In this document: in pieces, positions 17,680 through 27,970 of the stretch
How the letters are laid out: the number at the start of each line of letters is the position of its first letter
How positions within the stretch are numbered: position 1 is the first letter of the stretch
Virus record (IMG/VR): IMGVR_UViG_3300009130_000017
Location: 1 to 64,000 of that record
Direction: 5' to 3' (one strand)
From: a virus
Length of the DNA: 64,000 bases
Position numbers and translations under genes: made by a program
The notes under the pieces: model-generated
Database searches by the model: none
The model's input: the letters and a program-made list of their open reading frames with translations, nothing else
Told to the model about the DNA's origin: nothing

Positions 17680-20600
17680 ATGCCAGACTTAATTTCGGAT
17701 ATGAAGCTAGATTCTCTAGTAAACGTAGAAAAAGAAGAAGTGGTATCATTAATTGAGCTTCTATTAGGCAATCAAGCCACGACGTATAATAAAGAAAAAG
17801 AGCGAGCAAGAAATACATCCACACCCGGTGTGAAAGTCAAAAGTCGAAAAGACCGCAGACGGTCGGGAAGAAGCGCAAAAACAAGAAATAAGCAAAAGTC
17901 AAAGACTGGTTCATCTGTACAAAAGATGGAACAACTACGAGTAGCGAATATTCGTCAAGAAAAAAGAAAGCAGGCCCTCTTAAAATACCAAACGCAAAAG
18001 GGACAGAAAAAGACTTCACCCACCTCAGACCAGGCTGGTGATGCGGCATCATCGAAAAGGGCTGATACTAAGAGGGCTGAGAAAGAAGCCAATTCAATAG
18101 AGATCAATCCCGCAATGCGACCAGTTATTCTTGCGTTGATAGACTTCAAGCCTGTTTTTGATTCAGAATCAAATGTGACAGCTGTCGGTAATACGATTAA
18201 GGCAAAAAGGGCTGCTCGTGCTTTAAGAGTAGAGAACCTTTTAGATATCGATACATCAGAAGAATTAATAGGAGAATTGGACTGGCTCGCTGCTCATGTT
18301 TCAAATTTGGCGGCACAACAATCTTTTCTTGATTCACTTGATGCAACCAATATAGAAATGTATGAAGAGGCATTGTCAGCATTTGAGCTTGATTCCGCGT
18401 CTGTTTCTTCGGCTTCGAATACAGAGGTTTTATATACACTGATAAGAGACTACTGCTATTCATTAACATCTTGTACGCCACGCTTACTTGAATTATCGAC
18501 AAGAGAGTTCGAGGCTGGTTCTAAACTTGTGAAATGGGAAGGAGACCCGAATTATGTACGAAGGTCTTTGTCTTTCTCTACAGCCATTGGGGGGTTATAC
18601 GATCGTCTACCAGAAGATAGTGAGATTGGACTCCGGCAATTATTGGCGACAATTTCTAGAGAGCTGTTGTTGTCTTATAACAAACAACAGAACAATATTG
18701 ATGATGCAGATGCAGAGATATACCCTAAAGGACAAGGCAAAGCATATCAGGGATATGGTTTCTGTTCTTATCTAAACGTCTATCCAGGTACCTCAAAATT
18801 TCAACCACTTACCAAAGGAGTGTCTGAGAGCGATGCTTTTGGGACGTTTAATATGAATGGATTATTATATCCTTCCGTAGTGAATGGTCAAAAAGTTGCA
18901 GTCTATCCTTTCGAAAAATCTGAGTTAATCACATCCTCTCGTTATAAAAGCACTGACTCTGCTCCTGATGAAGTCAAAAAGATTTATGCCGCACAAGAAC
19001 CAGAGGCAGGACTAGCACCTTATTCAGAGATATCTTCAAGGTGGACAGATGCTAAAACAACAATCGAGGATTTGCTAGACACAGAAATGCTTGGCCTTGA
19101 TGGCTCACCAGGATCAGAGGTCTTGGAGGTGATTTGCAGAAATATAGTGCTAAAGTGTTTGGAGGCGTTACCCGAATCCTCAGCATCCTCAGCCGGTGTT
19201 TCTGATGCTTTACAAATTGCTTGGCTGTGTGCAGCTGGTAGGGATTCAGAAGCATGGCAGTGGTTATTTTTATATTTGGCGTTTTTGCAGGATCAAGTGT
19301 CGGGTGTAGCAATAACGGGAGAGCAAACAAATTTAGCTGCTCTTTCGTGGGTGGTTCGAAATGATTCAACTCTCATACAGTTGATAGGGAAACCGAGCTC
19401 CAGTACTTCAAAGACACAATTCTTTAGCGTGCCTGAATCAACAATATCTGTCACACCCAAACCAGACGATTGGTCGAACCCAACGACAATCGACCCAATG
19501 TCTGTGAAACAAAAAACAGAATTAGCTGAGGGGGAGTCATCAGAAAACTCATCTCTCCAATCATATTTTGACTTAACGTGGGAAGAGGTCTGTGAGCTGT
19601 GCGCGATGGGAATGCGCGCCAAATTATCTACAACAACCAATTCGACCGAGGACGAGTTATCAGACAAGACGACTGCGAAGGTTGATGATTTTAAAGAAGC
19701 CCTGATGGCGCTTTCCACTACATCTGACTCAATATTCTTAAGCTTACTAGAGCTATTAAATGATGCTGTGTTTTTATTCGGGAATAACTGCATTGACGAT
19801 CTAGAGTTGACGAATTACAGTCAGTTTCCCGCTAATCGATTACATGGTTTCATAATTCAAGCGGCCGCGAAAACTGCATCATTTTATATCGACGACCTTA
19901 CTTCAACCAGCGGCGCCATGTCGTCAGTTTTTGAAAGCTCTGCTTCTGATATTATCGCGTCTAGTGTATCCAAAGTTTCGAGTGGTGGTGGGTTGAAGAT
20001 TATGGGCCCGAGAATGGCTGCATCATGGAGCTCATCAGCAGAGTCTGGTACTTCAATTGCGGGCTTAAATATGACGTTCCAATATGCTGGGGTGGCTGAT
20101 CGTAAATCTGCATTGGAGACATTTCTTGACTCTGAAGAACAAGACGCCACACTTTTAGAAGAGCAGTCTTCTGCTCTATCTCGTACTTTCTCTGCATTAG
20201 ATGAAAATTATGAGTTTATATCAGGCTTTATAGAGTCTTTAGACTCTTACTTTTCGAATGTAAGGGACACATTTTCTGCTATTGTTGATGTAATTGTGGC
20301 AGATATAGACGAAGAGACAGAGGGGACACAGACCCTCATTGATAGAATTAGAGAGGGGCTTCCTTTATCTACTGATATGTGTAAGATGCTTCTAAATTAT
20401 ATTAGGGTTTATGATTCTTCTGATTCTACTTATCAAGACATTCGCACTAGAGATAAGGCTTTAGTATGTTCTAATGTGGCATTTATGTCAAGTATCCTAC
20501 AAGAAGAAGATTTTTGTGAGCCTGACAAGTTAAAGTATATGGTGGTTGGAATTCCAGCCGGTTGTCTTGACATGACAAAAGAAGATCCTGTTGATTTAGA

Positions 20601-21453
20601 AGAGGTTGATAGAGAGATAACAACGCCTTCAAGAAATAATTTTTCGGTGTCAATAGAAAAAGTCGACTTGACACGACCTGAGTTAGAGTATGAAGACAAA
20701 GAGTATTTATTTTCTAGAAACCTCTTTATCAATCAAATCGATGACAGCACAGAGGGTGAGATAATCGTAAACTTTGATAGTATCGATAAAGATTTCTCTG
20801 TGACAGAACAAGCAGAATCCGGACTTTCCTCTGAAACCTATAGCGATGAGCAAGTGAATAATCTTAAAAATGATTTCGCGCTTAAACTGTACTCTGATCT
20901 CTTTTTGGATTTAGACTTTTTCGAAGATGCTTATCCCAATGGCTCATCTCAGCGTAGGGATGTGCTAACTGGATCCATATCATTACCATCGCTGGATGGA
21001 GTAGATAAAGATGCAAATGCATTTTTATCAGGTAGTAATATAGCGTTTGATACAGATGATAGGAAGATCGAGGGCTTCACATTTTATTCTGAGGGCTCTG
21101 AAATGCTAAACATGGATTTGTTTAAGGACCTAGACCCCGTTGCGTTCTCTGTGTATTCTTATCTTAATTCTTATGGTACTGTTGCCAACGCGTCTGCAAA
21201 GAAAGATTCGTTAAAATATGGCACAATATTTGAGCGGGTTGTGGCGATTCCATTTGACCCTACATCATTTGAGGTTGAGATATCAACAGAAGACGAAACC
21301 TCTGCTGAGACGAATGCAAAAAATGAAAAGCTCACAGAGGCTGAAACTGAGGTAGGTATTGGATTGGAAACATCACAAGGCGTTGAGATGGCTAATTATA
21401 GGGTATATGTAACTATACCAGACACAGGAAGTGAGGAGACCACGTCAGAATGA
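17680..21453 (+). CDS. Very large unknown virion-type protein (1257 aa)
   Basis: I do not recognise this protein. The first 40 residues include a short helix (EEVVSLIELLLG). Residues about 38-150 are strongly basic and low-complexity (many Lys, Arg, Ser), and the remaining 1100 residues are acidic, helical and rich in Ser, Asp and Glu. There are no cysteine clusters, membrane segments or nucleotide-binding motifs. It starts one base after the previous stop, and its last four bases overlap the next start (ATGA), so the three genes from 15147 to 23246 are probably translationally coupled and act together. A structural or assembly role is inferred from size and position only. Confidence 0.6.
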   Translation: MPDLISDMKLDSLVNVEKEEVVSLIELLLGNQATTYNKEKERARNTSTPGVKVKSRKDRRRSGRSAKTRNKQKSKTGSSVQKMEQLRVANIRQEKRKQALLKYQTQKGQKKTSPTSDQAGDAASSKRADTKRAEKEANSIEINPAMRPVILALIDFKPVFDSESNVTAVGNTIKAKRAARALRVENLLDIDTSEELIGELDWLAAHVSNLAAQQSFLDSLDATNIEMYEEALSAFELDSASVSSASNTEVLYTLIRDYCYSLTSCTPRLLELSTREFEAGSKLVKWEGDPNYVRRSLSFSTAIGGLYDRLPEDSEIGLRQLLATISRELLLSYNKQQNNIDDADAEIYPKGQGKAYQGYGFCSYLNVYPGTSKFQPLTKGVSESDAFGTFNMNGLLYPSVVNGQKVAVYPFEKSELITSSRYKSTDSAPDEVKKIYAAQEPEAGLAPYSEISSRWTDAKTTIEDLLDTEMLGLDGSPGSEVLEVICRNIVLKCLEALPESSASSAGVSDALQIAWLCAAGRDSEAWQWLFLYLAFLQDQVSGVAITGEQTNLAALSWVVRNDSTLIQLIGKPSSSTSKTQFFSVPESTISVTPKPDDWSNPTTIDPMSVKQKTELAEGESSENSSLQSYFDLTWEEVCELCAMGMRAKLSTTTNSTEDELSDKTTAKVDDFKEALMALSTTSDSIFLSLLELLNDAVFLFGNNCIDDLELTNYSQFPANRLHGFIIQAAAKTASFYIDDLTSTSGAMSSVFESSASDIIASSVSKVSSGGGLKIMGPRMAASWSSSAESGTSIAGLNMTFQYAGVADRKSALETFLDSEEQDATLLEEQSSALSRTFSALDENYEFISGFIESLDSYFSNVRDTFSAIVDVIVADIDEETEGTQTLIDRIREGLPLSTDMCKMLLNYIRVYDSSDSTYQDIRTRDKALVCSNVAFMSSILQEEDFCEPDKLKYMVVGIPAGCLDMTKEDPVDLEEVDREITTPSRNNFSVSIEKVDLTRPELEYEDKEYLFSRNLFINQIDDSTEGEIIVNFDSIDKDFSVTEQAESGLSSETYSDEQVNNLKNDFALKLYSDLFLDLDFFEDAYPNGSSQRRDVLTGSISLPSLDGVDKDANAFLSGSNIAFDTDDRKIEGFTFYSEGSEMLNMDLFKDLDPVAFSVYSYLNSYGTVANASAKKDSLKYGTIFERVVAIPFDPTSFEVEISTEDETSAETNAKNEKLTEAETEVGIGLETSQGVEMANYRVYVTIPDTGSEETTSE

Positions 21454-23246
21454 GTGTAGAATCAATCCCAAGTCAGCCGCTTCCTATTTTTGATGTTCCT
21501 GAAATGCAGAATGTGAAAGCAGTATTTAGATATAACTTTTTCGTTGCAGATGAAACTGTTGATGAGTCTGGTAATGATGCTGTAAACGGAAACCTTTCAT
21601 CTAGATTTAAGCGAAAAGGAACCGTTGACATTACGAATCTCAATTCCAGACAGCCTCGCTATGCAACATTAACCTTTGGATTGAAGGATTCAAAGAAGAG
21701 TATGCTGGCAACGAAGAACTCGTCTATAAAGTCATCAGTGGATGAAATTCAATGGGCTTTGCGGAATGGAAAGATCTTTACCGAAGATGAGGCAGCCGGT
21801 TTGAATTTTACTGCATTATGCGCTGGAAATCTTCAGTTACCCACCAATATAGAAAATCTGCTTAGAATGCGGCTTAATTCTTTGGGGACTGATGAAGCAA
21901 CTCCCTTAGAGCTTTTGACAACAATTGCAGAAACCAGTAATGTCGACTCGAATTTACTCGAGAGTTTATTACCACCATCGCTAAATGAGGAGGCCGATGA
22001 GTCTTCGTATACTGATTTTTTTGGGGAGGAGTCAAGGTCTTCAACTCTCATGATGCTAAATTCGACGTATGCTCCGTATGCGCGACGAACATCAGCCCAG
22101 AGAGGAACCTCTCTGGGAATGGCCCAGATAGTAGAAGACTATATGGCTTCACTAAGAAAATCGACAGCAATTTCTGATAATCCCGCGCTATTAAGCAATG
22201 ATGAATATCTTTTTGATATTCCTTATGTGGATTTAGAAGAGGTTGAAACTGAAGACTTTGTTGCAGAAGCAGATGTTGTTGGTTTTGTGATTCAAAAAAA
22301 GAGAGTATATAAGGGGGTTAGATATCCAATGCCGCCAATCATTGCTCTAGGACAACGTGTAAGAACAGTGTATGATTCACAGATTGCGTATGGTCAGACA
22401 TATGAGTATACTGGATATACAATCGCCAAATTTAGGGTACCTGCTACAGATGTTGAAGGAAATACATTTATAAAGACATTTCTAGTTTCTTCGAAGCCAG
22501 CTCCGATGACTTCGATAACCGCCAAAGAAGACCGCCGCCCGGATCCACCGACCGATATTAATTTTTATTTTGAATATGACAAAGAGAATCTGGTTATTAC
22601 TTGGGCACCACCAGTCAATCCTCAGCGTGATGTGAAGTATATTCAGGTTTTCCGGAGAAAGTCTATTCATGATCCGTTTACACTGATCAAGCATTTCGAC
22701 TTTGATGACTCTGTGGTAAGATCCAATCCCAGAGAGCATATTGACCCAAGTGTAGATAAAGCGGTTCAGAATATGCCGACCTTTTATATAGATAGTGAAT
22801 TCAATAAGACGACGACGTATATCTATGCTCTTGTAGCAGTTGATGCCCGGCAGTTAAGTTCGAAATACTCTACCCAAATAAAGGTGAGTTTTGATAAATC
22901 TAAGAATAAGATAAGAAAAGAATTTATGTCGTATGCTGGGGCCCCTAAGCAGTATCCAAATTGGTTCTTAAAGCAAAACTTCTTTGTTGATACGATGAAA
23001 GACAGCTCTCACAAAGCATGCCAGATTTACTTTAATCCAGAAGCTTATACACTTCTTAAAAATGGAAGGGAAGTAATTCCAGCTTTTTGCACTACATCTA
23101 TAGACCCCTTGTCAAAGTACGTATTTCAGTTCATAAATACTGACAGGTTGCTTGACCAGAAGTTAGAAGTTACGATTGATGATTCAATTTTAGTAGAGAC
23201 GCCAGTAGAGCAAAAAACTACATTAGAGCAAGATATAAGTGAGTGA
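21450..23246 (+). CDS. Unknown structural-type protein with FN3-like domain (598 aa)
   Basis: The start overlaps the previous stop (ATGA). The N-terminal 300 residues are without a recognised motif. Residues about 360-480 form a fibronectin-III-like sandwich. It opens with RRPDPPTDINFYF, then NLVITWAPPVNP, VKYIQVFRRKS, and closes with TYIYALVAVDARQLSSKYS, which includes the usual Trp and the Tyr-corner-like Tyr. A final domain follows (QYPNWFLKQNFFVDTMK). With the 843-aa neighbour it makes two FN3-bearing proteins flanking the 1257-aa protein. A tail or baseplate accessory is likely; no direct evidence places it. Confidence 0.62.
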   Translation: MSVESIPSQPLPIFDVPEMQNVKAVFRYNFFVADETVDESGNDAVNGNLSSRFKRKGTVDITNLNSRQPRYATLTFGLKDSKKSMLATKNSSIKSSVDEIQWALRNGKIFTEDEAAGLNFTALCAGNLQLPTNIENLLRMRLNSLGTDEATPLELLTTIAETSNVDSNLLESLLPPSLNEEADESSYTDFFGEESRSSTLMMLNSTYAPYARRTSAQRGTSLGMAQIVEDYMASLRKSTAISDNPALLSNDEYLFDIPYVDLEEVETEDFVAEADVVGFVIQKKRVYKGVRYPMPPIIALGQRVRTVYDSQIAYGQTYEYTGYTIAKFRVPATDVEGNTFIKTFLVSSKPAPMTSITAKEDRRPDPPTDINFYFEYDKENLVITWAPPVNPQRDVKYIQVFRRKSIHDPFTLIKHFDFDDSVVRSNPREHIDPSVDKAVQNMPTFYIDSEFNKTTTYIYALVAVDARQLSSKYSTQIKVSFDKSKNKIRKEFMSYAGAPKQYPNWFLKQNFFVDTMKDSSHKACQIYFNPEAYTLLKNGREVIPAFCTTSIDPLSKYVFQFINTDRLLDQKLEVTIDDSILVETPVEQKTTLEQDISE

Positions 23247-23249
23247 ATG

Positions 23250-23276
23250 TTTACTACGTTTTTAGAGATGTATAAT
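23250..23276 (+). promoter_or_regulatory. Promoter-like element TTTACT-N15-TATAAT
   Basis: TTTACT at 23250-23255 and TATAAT at 23271-23276 lie in the 56-bp gap between two genes, 27 bp before the next ATG. The 15-bp spacer is shorter than optimal. No terminator precedes it. Confidence 0.4.
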
Positions 23277-23302
23277 TAAACCCTGAGGAGTGGAGGAAGC
23301 AC

Positions 23303-24013
23303 ATGGGCTTTTTAGACAACAGTACGAATAATATTATAGTCGATGCCGTCCTTACCGACTATGGTAGGGAATTGTTATCGAGAAATGACGGCAGTTTTTC
23401 AATAGTGAAGTTTGCTTTTGGCGACGATGAAGTTGATTATGCAACAATACAAAAGTTCGGAAGGACTGTTGGTAAGGAAAAAATAGAAAAAAATACACCG
23501 GTTTTTGAGGCTCAAACGAACCAGAATTACGCCTTGAAGAACAAATTAATAAGCCTTTCCAACCCGACGCTTGTTAAGTTACCCAGCGTAACTTTGTCAG
23601 GTGATGGTGTTACTGGTGGTGCCGTGGCTTTTAAGAGGACTGGCTCAAGTTCCCAACGAACAATCACATTTACGCAAACAGTTACAGATGAAAATACGCT
23701 AGATCCAGAATTAAGAGACCAGACGTTCTTGGTGAAACTTCCTTATCGCTTTCTGGAATTGGTGGGAACAGACAATACACCAGACTCTATTGACTCGAAT
23801 GACATTGCGACATACATTGTCACAAGAGATAGTTCTACAACGGCGATCGGTGGATCTAAGTTGACCCTTAATATTAAGACACGTTCGATATCTGATAGCG
23901 TTTTTACTTATTACGGCGACGCAGACAACAAGTCTCAGATTTCAAGCACACTGCGGGTTATCGGTGTACAGTCTGGTGTTGTTTCCGAAATGACCGTGTC
24001 GATAGCGAAGTGA
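23303..24013 (+). CDS. Virion structural protein of the MGFLDN...FGDDEVDY type (236 aa)
   Basis: The protein begins MGFLDNSTNNIIVDAVLTDY and GRELLSRNDGSFSIVKFAFG followed by DDEVDY. This is an N-terminal pattern I recall in many large marine phages as a conserved structural protein of unknown place. The remaining 180 residues are beta-rich (LVKLPSVTLSGDG, then FTQTVTDENTLD, then YIVTRDSSTT). The ribosome site is long and strong (GAGGAGTGGAGGAAG), and a promoter-like element lies just upstream, so it may start its own transcript. Neighbours downstream share VRLDF-type C-termini. It is probably part of the baseplate or fibre network. Confidence 0.65.
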   Translation: MGFLDNSTNNIIVDAVLTDYGRELLSRNDGSFSIVKFAFGDDEVDYATIQKFGRTVGKEKIEKNTPVFEAQTNQNYALKNKLISLSNPTLVKLPSVTLSGDGVTGGAVAFKRTGSSSQRTITFTQTVTDENTLDPELRDQTFLVKLPYRFLELVGTDNTPDSIDSNDIATYIVTRDSSTTAIGGSKLTLNIKTRSISDSVFTYYGDADNKSQISSTLRVIGVQSGVVSEMTVSIAK

Positions 24014-24023
24014 GGAAAGATTA

Positions 24024-25367
24024 GTGGCTACCTTTAAAGAAATTTCAGCAGCAGACGTTAAGACATCACGTTCTGTATTAAACCAACTTGTAGATGTTAT
24101 CCAGGAAGATATATCTGGGTCTGCAACAAGAAGGACCTATCAAATGTGGGTAACGGGTGGTATCGGTCCCGGTGTTACTTCTTCATTATACCAAACAGTA
24201 TATGATCAAGACTTCTCACTACAGACGGCGAACCCTATACTGGATATGACTTGTGGTCTTTGGGTTTCAGGATCAACGGTGCTTAGTTGCTCTTCTGGGC
24301 TTGATGCAAATGGAAAGATGCTATTCCCTTCAAGCTCGTTAATGATGAGAGAAAAAATAGACATTTACAAGCAGTACGCGGCCAGCTTGCTGGGGAATGC
24401 TGATGCAGCCTTCGCTACTCCTTTTGGCAGCTCAACAGCAACCGACTTGGCTGATGCTGTGGTCTTTCTTTCTTTTAAGAGGTTATTCACTCGTGATAAG
24501 ATAAAGCGAGAAACTTTCGCTCTTAAGATGTATGCATCCGCTTCAGAAACGCAGTTTCCAGATTGCGGGCAGGAGCAATATCTATTACCCTCTGCACAGT
24601 CTGGCGCCGATGCTCCTGCTCTATCTATTGCCAACTCCTGGTGGGGATCCCCGAACTTAAATAAAACGTCTACTGGTTCGGTTAAAATTTATACTGACTT
24701 CGGATCCTCAGCAAACCGTCGACGTACCTTTGGTGGGGAAGTCGGAGACTTGGTTGATTCTAGTGATACGACAAAGAAGATTGGGCTTGTCTTTTATGAT
24801 GCAGGCACTATCGTTCTTAACGTCGCGAGAGCAATAAACGCTGCTCAATATGCAAGTGGTACAATCGACGGTATGACAGCCACTGCTGGTGCGACGAATG
24901 CGAATGTACCTCGTGGTAAGATGGTCTTAGGTCATGGTAATGGAACAATGACCCGGTGGAGCGCTGATGATGCCAATCTAGGTAGTAAAGCTCAGTTTGT
25001 TCCCGACTTATTCACATCAGGATCGATCGATGATATTGTCAAGCATTTTGCCACTGCACGATTTAGTTCTGGATCATTAACTGCTACGACGTTCCAGAAT
25101 AATACGAACATTAACTCAACGTTAATATTCTGTAGAGCAACAGCTGATGAATTCAATTATTCATCAAATCCAACGTACACTGACACCAATAACAGAATAA
25201 GAGTTATTGACGAGGGCCAGGAAGACGTTCAGCGATCCTTCAGTTTTATAACGACTGTTGGATTGTACGATGTAAACGACAACCTACTGGCTGTCGCAAA
25301 GCTTTCTAGACCGATTGAAAAGAACGATGAAAAGGATCTGACCGTCAGGGTAAGGCTGGATTTCTAG
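24024..25367 (+). CDS. Virion structural protein ending VRVRLDF (447 aa)
   Basis: The start is GTG 24024, with GAGGAAAGA as ribosome site; no better ATG is near. The N-terminus (FKEISAADVKTSRSVLNQLV) and DISGSATRRTYQ resemble a group of conserved structural proteins of large marine myoviruses, by memory. The C-terminus runs FITTVGLYDVNDNLLAVAKL and then ends VRVRLDF. The following gene ends in a clearly related block (YITNVNFLDENLNVI ... VIRVKLDF). The shared C-terminal strand block suggests that both dock onto the same partner in the virion. Enzyme motifs are absent. Confidence 0.62.
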   Translation: MATFKEISAADVKTSRSVLNQLVDVIQEDISGSATRRTYQMWVTGGIGPGVTSSLYQTVYDQDFSLQTANPILDMTCGLWVSGSTVLSCSSGLDANGKMLFPSSSLMMREKIDIYKQYAASLLGNADAAFATPFGSSTATDLADAVVFLSFKRLFTRDKIKRETFALKMYASASETQFPDCGQEQYLLPSAQSGADAPALSIANSWWGSPNLNKTSTGSVKIYTDFGSSANRRRTFGGEVGDLVDSSDTTKKIGLVFYDAGTIVLNVARAINAAQYASGTIDGMTATAGATNANVPRGKMVLGHGNGTMTRWSADDANLGSKAQFVPDLFTSGSIDDIVKHFATARFSSGSLTATTFQNNTNINSTLIFCRATADEFNYSSNPTYTDTNNRIRVIDEGQEDVQRSFSFITTVGLYDVNDNLLAVAKLSRPIEKNDEKDLTVRVRLDF

Positions 25368-25378
25368 CGAGGGTACCA

Positions 25379-27970
25379 ATGTCCCTTTTTAGGCTTGACA
25401 AAAATTACTTTGACAGTTTTAAGATACTCACCAAACCAAAGCGGAAGTTTATTTCTGGTTCTGGTGAGCTTGTCGGAGCTGTTAAGGTTTTCCCATTAGC
25501 GGCAATGGGTATGAAGGAGGTTCCAAAAGAAGCGGCTCCTGATTCGCCTCCCCTTGCAGATAGCTTGGAAGAGTATCGCCTCTCTGTTTTAGCGATATCA
25601 TCTTCCGCATCAACTGCGTCTATATCATATGATGAGATAGACAAGTACATGTTACTTGTAAATTCGGCCAGCGTTTCTGCCAAGCGACAAAAAGAAGTAG
25701 AAATTCTACGCTTTGAGCCCTCATTTAAATTTACTAGTGATACTCTAAGAAAAAGGGTCATCCAAGAAGTTTTATTCCCATTTTATAGACCACAATACGG
25801 GTCAACGTGTAATTGGGCTTTCACAAATTACCACACGCTTAATTTCTTTAATACAGATGAGCCAGAAAGAACGTATTGGGAGGAACGTACTGTCCCCATG
25901 GGTCCCGCACTTGCTCGAATTCCTTCTAGCTCTGTATTGATATATCCAGCAATGTCAGCTAGCGGTAATGCTTCTGTTGATAATCAGATAAATGGCTTGA
26001 CTCCATATCGACCAACCGGTTCATTTTCTTTTGAATTCTATATCAATCCCAGATATACATCATTTACTCGTGGTGGAGATTTTAAGGCTGGAACAATTTT
26101 TCATATGTCTAGCTCCTTTGCTCTATCGCTAGTTTCGGGTAGCTCACGAGACGCAAATGGTTATGTAGATGGGTATAGGCTGCTATTGCAGTTGTCTCAC
26201 AGTGCAGATATTCCTCCTTCGGAGATCACATTAGAGACATCAGACTACAGCGCTGAAGCTGGACATCTGATTTATTCATCATCTAACAATTCTCTAAAGA
26301 GGAACCATTGGCACTATTGTTGTGTTCGATGGAGTCATAATGACCAGAATTCTACTGGATCATTTTTTATTGACGGTGAAAACCGTGGTGAATTTCTTAT
26401 TAAAGATACGTTCTTAACTGCCAGTGGATTAACCCAATCCGGAAGCTGGTTACAAGCGACGAATCTATCATTACCTACCTCAGCTGATAGTCCAGGTGAT
26501 TCTTCACGGGGTGGTACTGGCGGTAAGCGTGGCGCACCTGATGCTTTATTCGTTGGCAACTATTATACTGGTCCGAATAATGATTCTCCTGATTGGGGGG
26601 GTGCTAGTAGTGATTCATACGTAGCACAATTCTTCAATCCACAGGCTGCGTATACTGACGGTATTAAAGATTTTTATCCAACCGTCGACAGAGAATCAAA
26701 CGATGCACCACCGAATCCTGAGATATATTCTTTTGATCACCCACTACAAGCTGAGCTCCATGAGTTAAAGATCTATAGCCGGTATAGAAATGATGGAGAG
26801 ATTTTAACGTCCAGCGTGGAAGGAATTGAGAACCTTTATACTGCTTCATTAGATGGACTAGAATTTTACGTTCCACCATTCTTTGTAAAAGATACACGTC
26901 TTCGTGATATATTCCAGACTCCGTTTCAAACAGTAAGAGGCTCGACTGACGATCCGTTTAACGTTCCACTTTCTTTTGGCGTTGGTGGTCACTATCTCAA
27001 TCTTGAGAATTTTACGAAAGAGCTTGTAAAGAACGAGTGGCCTCGCTTATACGCCCTATCAGGAAGCACCATTGATTCGAATACGGGTTGGCAAAGTTGT
27101 AATTATTTCCTGTTTTCGTCAGGAAGTGTTAGGAAGAGAAATCTTACGATTCTTCCATGTGATAACGGAAGGTTTAGCCAGAACTTTAATCTTCTTGAGC
27201 AGATGGTCACTTCCTCGAATTCTTTAAGCTTGTTTGTTGATGATCAAGGGACAAGGCGGTTAAGCTTAGTGAGCTTAAATAATCTTCTTCCAACCGGGTC
27301 GATTGGGGAAGGTCTCTTAGGCGCTGAAAAAGAGGGGTCCATTTCCGCAGCACTGGCTGGCCCTACGCCTGACGACCCCTCTATCCCTGCGGGTGCTATA
27401 TTGACGATCTATAATAGGACCCGCGATCCATCTTCGAATGAAGTCTCTTTTTTCGATGCTAGCAATCTATTCTACGGTAATAAGATCGATCCCTTCACCT
27501 ATTATCTTCGTGATCCTTTAGTGACTGGATCTGCTGGTAGGGTAAAGATTACATTACGGGATAATGGCCGAGGTAACCTCTATAGGTGCGACGCTACAGG
27601 CAGTCATGCAACTTGGTCGACTGTGGGTACGCTAATGTACGAGGAGGGCTTAGCAGTTGTAAAGACACCAGTTATACCGCGCTTCGGAAGAGATCGCTTT
27701 GAGGTCGATCTAACAGGTCAACAGAATATTTACAACTTGAGGATGAGTGTTCCAGCCGAAGAAGGAAACCTCGACCTATCAGTAAACCCAACTTTCCAGA
27801 GTCTTGCCCCCTCCGGCCTGACTGCAGATGCATTATCAGATTTTACTTACATAACGAATGTTAACTTTTTAGATGAAAACCTTAATGTAATACTTAAGTC
27901 TAATTTCTCTCAAGCTGTGGTGAAGAGAGTCGACGACAGGTTCGTCATAAGAGTAAAACTGGATTTTTAG
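25379..27970 (+). CDS. Large virion protein with LamG/ConA-like domain (863 aa)
   Basis: Residues about 210-345 look like a LamG/concanavalin-A-type jelly roll: GSFSFEFYINPRY, a strand pair ending LVSGSSRDANGY, then the typical HWHYCCVRWSHN and GSFFIDGENRGEF. Such domains often bind glycans. The C-terminal 40 residues (YITNVNFLDENLNVILKS and VIRVKLDF) match the end of the preceding 447-aa protein. The middle (residues 350-820) has no recognised domain. A carbohydrate-binding or host-contact role for the LamG-like part is an inference. The TAG stop overlaps the GTG start of the resolvase gene, so translation into the DNA-processing cassette is probably coupled. Confidence 0.65.
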   Translation: MSLFRLDKNYFDSFKILTKPKRKFISGSGELVGAVKVFPLAAMGMKEVPKEAAPDSPPLADSLEEYRLSVLAISSSASTASISYDEIDKYMLLVNSASVSAKRQKEVEILRFEPSFKFTSDTLRKRVIQEVLFPFYRPQYGSTCNWAFTNYHTLNFFNTDEPERTYWEERTVPMGPALARIPSSSVLIYPAMSASGNASVDNQINGLTPYRPTGSFSFEFYINPRYTSFTRGGDFKAGTIFHMSSSFALSLVSGSSRDANGYVDGYRLLLQLSHSADIPPSEITLETSDYSAEAGHLIYSSSNNSLKRNHWHYCCVRWSHNDQNSTGSFFIDGENRGEFLIKDTFLTASGLTQSGSWLQATNLSLPTSADSPGDSSRGGTGGKRGAPDALFVGNYYTGPNNDSPDWGGASSDSYVAQFFNPQAAYTDGIKDFYPTVDRESNDAPPNPEIYSFDHPLQAELHELKIYSRYRNDGEILTSSVEGIENLYTASLDGLEFYVPPFFVKDTRLRDIFQTPFQTVRGSTDDPFNVPLSFGVGGHYLNLENFTKELVKNEWPRLYALSGSTIDSNTGWQSCNYFLFSSGSVRKRNLTILPCDNGRFSQNFNLLEQMVTSSNSLSLFVDDQGTRRLSLVSLNNLLPTGSIGEGLLGAEKEGSISAALAGPTPDDPSIPAGAILTIYNRTRDPSSNEVSFFDASNLFYGNKIDPFTYYLRDPLVTGSAGRVKITLRDNGRGNLYRCDATGSHATWSTVGTLMYEEGLAVVKTPVIPRFGRDRFEVDLTGQQNIYNLRMSVPAEEGNLDLSVNPTFQSLAPSGLTADALSDFTYITNVNFLDENLNVILKSNFSQAVVKRVDDRFVIRVKLDF

